This document shows positions 9,401 through 18,200 of a stretch of 64,000 bases of DNA, piece by piece. Each line of letters begins with the position of its first letter. Position 1 is the stretch's first letter. A program made the position numbers and the translations under genes. Source of the DNA: UBA6522 sp965262365 (GTDB lineage: Bacteria > Pseudomonadota > Gammaproteobacteria > Steroidobacterales > Rariloculaceae); NCBI GenBank assembly GCA_965262365.1, contig OZ253541.1, positions 372,001 through 436,000 of the forward strand, given 5' to 3'. The notes beneath the pieces are model-generated. The model saw only the letters and a list, made by a program, of their open reading frames with translations, was not told the DNA's origin and did not search any database.

Positions 9401-12106
9401 TCCTTCGACGCCGCGAACTACACGGCGGCGGAAGGCGGCGCGACGGCGACGGTGCGGGTGCGGCTTGACGCGGCGCCGGGCCGCGAGGTGACGATCGAGC
9501 TGACGAAGACCCACCGCGGGGCCACGGCGGCGGACTATTCCGGCCTGCCGGATAACGTGACCTTTGGTGCGTCGGAGACGGAAAAGAGTTTTACGGTCAC
9601 CGCGACCGACGACTCGGCGGACGACGATCGGGAGAGCGTGGCGATCGGCTTCGGTTCGCTGCCCTTGAAGGTATCGGCGGGCAGCCCGTCCGAGGCGGTG
9701 GTGCAACTGACCGACAACGACCACGGTCACACGAGCCTGCAGGTGAGGTTCGACGCCCGCGCCGGGGCGGTGCGCGATGGCGTCGAAGAGGGCGGAAGCT
9801 ACAGGCTGGGCATCAGGCTGACCACGAAGCCGGACCAGAAACTGACGATTCCGTTGACGTATGCGTATCTGGGCGGCGCGACGGCGGCCGATTTCAGCAA
9901 CCTGCCGGCGAACGTGACCTTCGCGAAAAACGTGACGTCGGCGGGCGTGACCATCCGCCCGGTGGACGACTTCGAGGACGATCCCGGGGAGAGCCTGAAG
10001 GTGTCCTTCGGGACGTTGCCCGCCGGCGTGTCGGTGAACCCGTGGAGCGGCCGCTCCACAATCATCCCGGTCATCGACAACGATGCCACGCCGGGCCTGT
10101 CGGTGTCGGATGCGAGCGCGCGGGAGTGGCCGAACAAGAAGGTGTGCCTGGTATTCGTGGTGACGATGGACCGGATGGACGTCGATCACGAGGTGAGCGT
10201 GGACTATGCGACGCGCAGCGGCACGGCGGTGGCGGGGCAGGACTTCAAGCCGATCTCGGGCACGCTGGTGTTCCGGCCGGCCGAGAGTAAGCGCCGGACC
10301 GCATCGAAGAGCCTGTGCGTGGAAGTGATCGACGATTCCCATGACGAAGGGCTCGAGGAGATGACGCTGGTGCTGTCCAACCCCGTGCGGGCCCGCCTGA
10401 TCGATGGAACCGGAACCGGACACATCAGCAACACCGACAAGATGCCCGGCGCGTGGCTGACGCGATTCGGGCGCGCGGCCACCGATCACGTGGTCGAGGC
10501 GGTCGGGGAGCGCTGGCAAGGCGGGCCGCAGACCCCGCACCTGACCCTTGGCGGGCGCCAGGCCGGGGACCTGCTCGGATGGGCGGGGCTCGGCGGGCGG
10601 ACCGGGCTCGGCGGACGGTCCGGGCGGGACACGGCGATTGACCGGGATGACCCGGTCGGGACCGATCCGTCCTCGATGGGGTGGTTGGCCCCGTCCGGCG
10701 GCGCCGGTGCGGGCATCGGCGCAACCGCCCCCGGCATGAGCCTGGGCGACATGAACACGGCCCCGGGCGGAGCGGGCGGCGTTGAGCGCGAAGCCGGAAA
10801 GACGCTGAGCGGGCGTGCCGCCCAGGGCGCGCTGTTGCGGGCGCTGGGCCTGCCCGACCCAAGGGCGGTGCCGGATCTTCGCACGCTGCTGATGGGCAGT
10901 TCGTTCTTCTACTCCGCGGCACTCGACGAAGACGGCGAAAGCCGGTCATCGGGCCGCACCCGGTCACCGGGACGCACCCGGTTACCGGGCTGGCTCGGGG
11001 AGTGGTCGGCGTGGGGCCGCACCGCGGCGAGCCGCTTCAGCGGGGCCGACGGCAACCTGGCGCTCGATGGCGAGGTCGCCACGGCGATGCTCGGATTCGA
11101 CAGCCGCTGGGACCGGTGGCTGGCCGGGGTCGTGGTGTCGTTCAGCGAAGGCCAGGGGGCCTACACGCACCCGACGGCGAGCGGCGGCGCGGTCGCAAGC
11201 ACCATGACGGGCGTTAACCCCTACGCGCGGTTCGAACTCAACGAGCGCACGAGCGTCTGGGGCGTGCTCGGCTACGGCGCGGGCGATCTGTCGCTCACCC
11301 CGGCGCGTTCCGATACGGCGCTCGGGACGGAGCTTGCGAACGCCATGGCGGCGTTCGGCGGGCGAACGGCGCTGTCGGTGCGCACCGGCGAGGCCGGGCG
11401 GTTCGAGCTGGCGCTGCGTTCCGATGCGCGGCTGACGAACACCGTCTCCGAATCCATCGAGGGCCTGGTCGGGACCGCGGGCCAGACCGCCCGGGTGCGG
11501 CTGATGCTCGAGGGTTCCGGCTCGATGAGGCTTGCCACCGGCGGGGTGCTGAAGCCGAAGCTTGAAGCGGGGCTTCGTTACGACACCGGCGATGCGGAGA
11601 CCGGCGCGGGGCTTGAGGTCGGCGGCGGGCTCGGCTACGCGGCCGGGCGGCTGTCGGTCGAAGTCAACGCGCGGGGGCTGCTGGCCCATCGGGACACCGA
11701 GTACGAGGAATGGGGGTTCAGCAGTTCGATCGCCTACACCCCGTCCAAGGACGGGCGCGGGTTGTCGATGAGGCTCGGTTCGGCCTGGGGCGCGACCCAG
11801 AGCGGCGTGCAGTCGCTGTGGAGCCGCCAGGACGCCTCGGGGCTGGTGAGCAACGCCGCGTTCGAGGCGGCGCAACGCTACCAGGTCGAGCTGCGTTACG
11901 GGCTTGACGGGAAGACCGGCCGTGCGCGGTGGGAGCCGTTCGTGGGTGTGGAGTCGGGCGAGGGAGCGAGCCGGGCGCTTCGCCTGGGCGTGAAGCTCAC
12001 CTCGGGCCGGCGCCTGGATGCGGGGCTTGAGCTGGGCCAGCGCCAGGGGCGCCCGGGCGCGGATCCGGAGCAGGCCGTGCAGCTTCGCGGCGCGATGCGC
12101 TGGTAG
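6431..12106 (+). CDS. Giant multidomain Calx-beta surface protein with autotransporter-type barrel (copy 2)
   Basis: An 1,891-residue exported protein. About 76 polar residues precede a hydrophobic signal segment (about 78-98) and an AQAQ cleavage site near 101. The distal start is supported by GAGGTGAT upstream. In order: two similar Ig-like repeats (about 230-317 and 459-545, each with a TYQWV core), a cadherin-like domain (565-655), a fibronectin type III domain (655-745), and five Calx-beta or Calx-beta-like domains (750-1335). Then come the linker AWLTRFGRAATDHV (about 1341), a Gly-rich spacer, and a barrel (about 1487-1891) ending in Trp. Acidic DDDGES loops suggest calcium binding. Family knowledge points to an adhesin-like, self-exported protein. 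Its last 175 codons are nearly identical to the end of copy 3. Confidence 0.88.
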   Translation: MGLGKTDAAVSSVSPARARWMGLLTKRADQAGFADGPRISTPKAPGRWTDARCLTGRASGFGLGRPPESGSRATALVRHAAAGFLMGLVGFAALLPLQAQAQTTIWTATLTPRATFSGTPVPLGCDNSSTGNRKCSNSNTLSDDFTDDGTSYAVTKFFTRNGVLTFRLNTGATAATQGLTLVIDGEEFVLKEANQINGAKTQWKWNSTTLGWTAGTDVAVSLVVTDAPATGQPTISGGGQVGKTLTVATDYIEDPDGLPTTPTFTYQWVWVDGSTDTDIPGAASETYTLTASDLGKQIKVKVSFTDLRGHAEGPLTSDAYPRNGTVTVVVLPGPCPAVNDWCATMTVADDGTGFGYEFDKSGSLDDNMIEYGGKEIEVFKLYVVIQSTRERFFFESFPRVPLGTVITVGDLTLTTDAESNDGSLANKWDYNPGELPPDLLWLEGQEVRISLVLGSFPAEGAVTISGTARKGLMLTADISDISDPDGLTNPSYTYQWVQVDGTTETDITGATGASYTPVADDVGKQVKIRVGFTDDRAHPEAVTSEAYPPSGSIGDSTIRSLVETFTYLTVQQAENIGDPVRASGVEGSVNYRLEGEDAGKFTISSSSGQLRTRVGERYDYEEKPSYVVTVNAVNQQGGSVSILVIINIVDLAERPAQLGAPTVSATAGSITSLDVSWTAPPNVGRPPITHYNLRYREDSVETWTDGPQNVTGTEEQITGLSRNTLYQVGVQAVNHEGSVWSGYGVGRTDAPTVSFGASAYTAIEGVQDVTVTVELFPAAPHAVTILLTATPEGGATAADWSGVPESITFAAGETEQTFTVTATDDTVDDDGESLQLGFDALPSGVLLGSPATATVALVEDVDVSTWYVWFGASAYTVTEGGTARISVHLNSPWKPELNEALTVPLFDPEHRGGASADDYSGVPESVTFQRGQTQTSFTVRVTEDSEDDDGESVLIGFRRLFPEDLEVGRYGPHKTTLRIADNDGEKAVTVSFDAANYTAAEGGATATVRVRLDAAPGREVTIELTKTHRGATAADYSGLPDNVTFGASETEKSFTVTATDDSADDDRESVAIGFGSLPLKVSAGSPSEAVVQLTDNDHGHTSLQVRFDARAGAVRDGVEEGGSYRLGIRLTTKPDQKLTIPLTYAYLGGATAADFSNLPANVTFAKNVTSAGVTIRPVDDFEDDPGESLKVSFGTLPAGVSVNPWSGRSTIIPVIDNDATPGLSVSDASAREWPNKKVCLVFVVTMDRMDVDHEVSVDYATRSGTAVAGQDFKPISGTLVFRPAESKRRTASKSLCVEVIDDSHDEGLEEMTLVLSNPVRARLIDGTGTGHISNTDKMPGAWLTRFGRAATDHVVEAVGERWQGGPQTPHLTLGGRQAGDLLGWAGLGGRTGLGGRSGRDTAIDRDDPVGTDPSSMGWLAPSGGAGAGIGATAPGMSLGDMNTAPGGAGGVEREAGKTLSGRAAQGALLRALGLPDPRAVPDLRTLLMGSSFFYSAALDEDGESRSSGRTRSPGRTRLPGWLGEWSAWGRTAASRFSGADGNLALDGEVATAMLGFDSRWDRWLAGVVVSFSEGQGAYTHPTASGGAVASTMTGVNPYARFELNERTSVWGVLGYGAGDLSLTPARSDTALGTELANAMAAFGGRTALSVRTGEAGRFELALRSDARLTNTVSESIEGLVGTAGQTARVRLMLEGSGSMRLATGGVLKPKLEAGLRYDTGDAETGAGLEVGGGLGYAAGRLSVEVNARGLLAHRDTEYEEWGFSSSIAYTPSKDGRGLSMRLGSAWGATQSGVQSLWSRQDASGLVSNAAFEAAQRYQVELRYGLDGKTGRARWEPFVGVESGEGASRALRLGVKLTSGRRLDAGLELGQRQGRPGADPEQAVQLRGAMRW

Positions 12107-12206
12107 GCGCGGCGGGCCGGGGTAGCCGAGACGTTGGGGCGGGCGCTGTCGCAGAGTCAGGCTGCTTGGTGAAGTGCCTGTGTGCTCTGCAGCGAAGGGT
12201 TGAGGC
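12107..12206. other. Intergenic gap between copies 2 and 3
   Basis: One hundred GC-rich bases with no obvious terminator. Copies 2 and 3 could be co-transcribed. Confidence 0.35.
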
Positions 12207-15200
12207 TTGAGCGAATTCAAGGGACGTGGCTTCCGCGGGGAGATCGTGCTCTGGGGCGTACGCCGGTACTGCCGCTACGCCGTCGCCTACCGCGACCTCG
12301 TCGCGATGATATTGCTGGCGGTTTTCGCCTTTTTTCCAACGTTTGCTACAGCGCAGAACACCACCACCTTCGTCAGCACCATCGAGCAGCCACGTGGTGG
12401 GGTAGCAAGCGTAGGGAACATATACACAAATTCGTTCGCTCAGGCGCAACAATTCACCACCGGTGACGAAGAGGACGGCTATACCCTCTCGGAGATTGTT
12501 GCCAAGCTGGAAGAAGTGGGGGGAACCTCTTCCCCACGGGTGAGCATCTTCCGTGACTCGTCATCGTCTCGCCATACCGGACCCGGCTCCAGCCTGTACG
12601 TGCTGACCAACCCGTCCTCGCTCGCGAATGGCAGCAATACCTTTACAGCTCCGGCCAATGCAACCTTGGCCGGGGCCACAAACTACTGGGTCGTGTTCGA
12701 GAACACCGCGACCGGAACGGCTGCTGGTGATCGATACGGTGTCGGGCGAACAAACACGTATTCTGGCGCCGAAGATGCGGGGACAGCGAGTGGGTGGAGC
12801 ATCGCCAACCTTCACTACTACAACAGCGGTGAGGCGGAGCCTGATTGGGGCGGACATCTCACCGTGTTGCTCCTTGCCATAAGGGGTACGACCAGCAGGA
12901 GTACGACCAGCGGCTCCACGACCTCCACAGACGCGACGCTGGACGAATTGGAGTTCGAGGACGGGAGCGGCAATACGATCGAGCTGAGTCCGATGTTCGT
13001 GTCAACGACGACATCCTATACGGCGTTGGTGGCGCACGCGGTGGATGAGATCACCATCGCCCCGAAGGTGAGCGAGACCCATGCGACGGTGGCGTATTTG
13101 AATGGATCGGACACGGAGATCGACGACGCAAATTCAGTAAAGGATGGCCAGCAGGTTTCGCTCGCGGTGGGTGCGAACACGATCAAGGTGAAGGTCACGG
13201 CGGATGACAAGGTCACCACGGAGACGTACACGGTGGTCGTGACGCGCGCGGCGGTGCCGACGGGCCAGGTGGCAGGAGTGACCGTCACGCCGGGAACTGG
13301 CTGGCTGACCGTGACCTGGGACGTGGTGAGTAACGCCGAGGGCTACAAGGTGCAGTGGAAATCCGGCACGGAAAACTTTGCCGATGCGGCTACCGACGGC
13401 AGGGAGGCCATCATTTCGTCCGGCTCGACCAACAGCCACCGCATTGCCGAACTGACCGGCGGCACTATTTACACGGTGCGCGTGATCGCGACCCGCACCG
13501 GCTTGCGCAGCGACGGCGACGCGTCCGACGAGGTGATCGGTACACCCGGCGTTCCGACGCTGAGCATCGCCGACGCTCGCGCGAAGGAGGGCAATGCCGT
13601 GGAGTTCACCGTGACGCTCGACCCGGCGGCGGCGGCGGATGTGACGGTGCAGTATGCCACCGCGGACGGCACGGCCACGGCGCACAGCGCCAATCCGAAC
13701 GGGGCTGACTACACGGCGCCGGCGAGCGACGCGGAACTGACCATCGACGCCGGCCAGAGGTCGGGAACCATCTCCATTGCCACCGGGGAAGACACGGCGG
13801 TCGAGGATGACGAGACCTTCACGGTGACCCTCTCCAGCCCGTCATCGAATGCCGAGCTTGGCGCCCGGAAAACGGCGACGGGCACCATCGAGGATGACGA
13901 GTACCCGTCTCGGCTGTTGTTGAACCTCGATGCTGTTGCGAACGATAACATCATCAACATCGCCGAGAAGGCGGGCGGGTTCAGTATCGGCGGCGACACC
14001 GGCTCGGAGGGCGGTGTGTCGGTGACGGTCACTGTCGGTACCACGGAGTTGCCGGCGACCTCGGCCGAAGCCAATCCGGCGACCTGGTCGGTGAGCGTGC
14101 CGGCCGATGCGTCGTACATTACAGGTACGGGTGTGGATGTGAGCGTGTCCGCCGCCAAGACCGGGTTCACCTCGCCCAGCGACCTGACGCGCACGCTGAC
14201 GGTGGATCTGAGCGCGCCGACGGCGCCGAGCTACACCGCGCCTTCATCGCTGAAGGTGGGTGAGCCGATCGGGGCGATGAATCCCACCGGCGGGACCGGT
14301 ATCGGCCAGTACAGTGCCACGGGGCTGCCGTCGGGGCTGGCCATTGATGGCGGCACCGGAGAGATCACCGGAACGCCGGACGGGGCCGACGCGAACACCG
14401 CCAGTGCGACGGTGACGGTGAGCGACACGGCGGGCAACACCGACGCGGTCGACATCACGTTCCCGGCGGTGGACAAGGGCGATCAGACGCTGAGCGGGTT
14501 CCGGTACAGCAACCCGTCGGCCACCTTCGGCGGCACCGCCCCGACCGTGACCGCTCCGACCGGCGCACAAACGTCTCTGAGCTACTCGGCTTCTCCTGCC
14601 ACGGTGTGTTCGGTGAACGCCTCGACCGGGGCGTTGACTGTCGTTGGCGTAGGCAGTTGCGAGGTCACCGTCACCGCGGCGGGCACCGCGAACTACAACC
14701 AAGCCACCGCCACCTACACTGTCTCGGTGCAGACCGCCGGCACAATCGATGGCCGCACCGCTTCGACCGCGGTGACGCTGACGGTCAACCCGGCAACGGT
14801 GAACGAAGGCGCCGGCGCGACCTCCCTGACAGTGACCGGCACGTTGGACGACGAGCCACGAACCTCCGATACCACCGTAACCCTGTCGGTGGGCGCCAGC
14901 GGAGACTCCGCCGTGGCAGGCACCGACTACGCTGCCGTGGACGACCTGACGCTGACCATCGACGCCGGCCAGACCTCCGGGACCGCGACCTTCACGCTGA
15001 TGCCCATCGATGACGGTCTCGTCGAAGGAGACGAGACGCTGACGGTGTCCGGGGCCACCGGTGTCGAAGGCCTCACCGTGACCGGGACCCTTGTGACGAT
15101 CAGCGACGACGATGTACGGGGTGTGTCGATCAGCCCCACTACATTGACCGTATCCGAGGGCGACAGTGCCACCTACACGGTGGTACTGACTTCAAGGCCG

Positions 15201-18200
15201 GCCGGTTCAGTGAGGGTGACGATTTCGGGTACAACGGGCACCGACCTGAGGCGAAGCAGATCGTTTCTCAGCTTCAGGACCTCCAACTGGAATGAGCCGC
15301 AAACGGTCACGGTGACGGCGCGCCAGGATGACGATGCCGAGGACGATACGGTAATGATATCGCATGCGCTCACGGGCGCCGACTACGAAGCCAACGGTGT
15401 GACGGTCGATTCCGTATCGGTCGTCATCGATGACGATGACACGGTCTCGAGCGGCGTGGCGCTCTCGGTGAACAAGGTTTCAATCGACGAGTCCGGCAGC
15501 TTTACCGGTGTAGTCGTGACGGGCCGGCTCAACGGCGTGCCGAGGGCCGAGCCCACGACACTCACCGTGAGCGTGGGCGCCGCTGACGATGCGGCGACAA
15601 AGGGCACCGACTACGCGGCTGTCGACGACGTCAGTCTGACGATCCCGTCCGGGCGGGCAAGCGCCACCGCGCCCTTTGTGATCAGGATCATGGAGGATTC
15701 CATCGACGAGCCGGACGAGGCGGTGTCGATCACCGGCACCACGGAACTTGAAGGCTTGGAGGTGACCGGCACGACGCTGGCGATTATCGACAACGACGAA
15801 CGCGGCGTGACCGTCTCGCCGACAGTCCTGACTCTTTCCGAGGGCGCAAGCGCCACCTACACCGTGGTGCTGGATACCGAGCCGACGGACACCGTGACGG
15901 TCACGCCGTCGCTGAGCGGCAGCCCTGACGTGACCTTCGAGCCGTCGAGCCTGACGTTCACGACATCCGACTGGGACACAGCGCAGACGATGACGATCTC
16001 CGCGACCGAGGACGACGACGCGTACCACGACTCCTCGACCGTTTCCCATGCCACCGAGGGTGCCGACTACGATTTCTTTGCAGGCGGCGCAATCTCGGTG
16101 ACCATCTCCGACAATGAGGTGGAATCGCAGGACACGCTGCTCGCGCAAGTCACGAATCCAACCGCAACGGGCACGGCCACCCATGTGGATCTGAGCTGGG
16201 ATGCGCTCGAGGACACGGTGCTCGGGTACCGTGTCGAGGCCTCCTACGACCGCGGCGCCAATTGGGCCGAAGTTGTGGGCAATACCGAGACCGCCGAGGC
16301 CACCGAAACCGCCGAGGCCACCGAGATTACCGAGACCATCGAGACCGCCTATCGGCATGATGTCGGCCTGAACGTCTTCGAATCGCGGCTCTACCGCGTA
16401 TCGGGCGTGGGCGAGCACGGCGCCGGCCTGCCTTCGGTGTCGTTGCAGGCGAGCGCGACAGCCTCTGCAGGCGGATTGACGGCGACCGCCCGGACACCCG
16501 AGGACTTGCTGGACCCGATGTCCGAGGGTACGACGGACTCGATGCCCGGGATGACGGCAGAGCCCGCGCCGGCCATCGATGTGTGCTGGATACCGGCAGG
16601 GGCGGACGCAAGCGAACTCAGCGACATCGCCATCGCCTGGACCCCGGCTGATTCGTCAGGTTCCAGTGATCCGGGCAACTTGCCCTGGCAATCCATCGGT
16701 ACCAGATCTTCGGAAGTCGATTGCGAGGACGGCATCGGTTTTCGGGTGACATCGCTCAGTGAAAACCGGCGCTACGCATTCAGGATGCGCGCCAGTCGCG
16801 ACGGCGCCTGGTTCGTCTCGAACGAAGCCCGGGCCGTGCTGATCGATTCGTCCAAGCCGTTACGCACGGTCGTGACCGCCGGGGCAAGCGGCTTGTCGGG
16901 CGATACCCCGGTGCCGGAACTTCTTTGCCGCAACTACGACGATCCGGCAACACGAGAGGACGAGGCGGGGTCGTTCTTCCTGAGCATCGGCTTTACCACG
17001 GCGGGTGAGAACTTCCTCAGATACGAGCCGGTGAACGGTTTCGATCCTTCCAGCGACCTGACGCTCGTCAACGCCACGGCGCAACGGGTCGATCGGCCGT
17101 ACGACACGCTGCTGGGATACCGGGTACGGATCACGCCGACCGTGTGGGGAGAGCCCGTGGCGGTCAGCGTACCGGCCGATGTCGCGACCCATGCGGAGAC
17201 GGCCGTGGGCAATCAGGCGTCAGGCGAGTTCCGGCTGGAGACCTCCGACGCCGAGGACTGCGACACCTCCACCACTGAGCCGGTCCGCCGGTCGCAGGTG
17301 ACCGCCGCGGGTATTGAAGAAGACGGCGACGGCAATGGCAAGTGGAGCGCGTTCGAACCGATCCGAGCGACGCTTCGGTTCGACGAGCGGCTCAGCGTGG
17401 ACACGGTCGATGGGGTGCCCGGCGTCACCCTCACCCTCGGCGAGGAGGCCACGGAGGTGACCGCGCCGTTCTCGCACGTTGTCCGCGAGGACACGCTGGT
17501 GTTCGAACACGTGGTGACGGAAGAGGAAGGTCCGATCAGCAACATCGCGCTTGTGGCCGACAGCCTTTCTCTCAACGGCGGGCAGATCGACAGCTTCAGC
17601 GGACCGGCGGTGGATCTCGCGCACCCCGAAGCGGCCGTGGTCGACGGGCAGATCGTGCAACCCGTCCTTACGGCAGGGTGGTCGATGATTCCAGGCGCTC
17701 ACGAGGGCAGCGAGACCACCTTCGATATTCACCTGGCGTTCAGCGAGGATGTGGGTCTCATCGAGGTCATCGGCGAACACTACCTTGTCGAGCATGCCTT
17801 CACGGTGACGGGCGGGGCCATCGAGGCGATCGGCCCGGCCCGGGACAGGCAAGGGGAGTACCTGGCCAACGAGTGGACGATTCGCACCGATCCCGACTCG
17901 GACGAGCCCGTGACGATTGTTCCGGTCGTTGCGATCGCATGCGACCAGCCCGGTGGCATCTGCACCAACGATGACCGGTCGTTGTCCGAAGCGCCGTCGG
18001 TGACGGTGTATCGCACGGCACAGGCGCTGTCCGTGGCGGATGCGGAGGTGGGCGAAGGACCGGGTGCGGTGCTGGTGTTCGAGGTCGCGCTTGCGCGGGC
18101 GGCGGATGAGCCGGTCACGGTGGACTACGAGACCGCCGACGGCACGGCCGCCGCCGGGGAGGATTACGAGGCGGTGTCGGGCACGCTCAGCATCGAGGCG

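Noticed and set aside
8243..10540. A 765-residue minus-strand open frame opposite surface protein copy 2
   Set aside because: It is a shadow of the real gene caused by GC-biased codons. It has no signal, domain or ribosome binding site and is rich in Arg, His and Gly.
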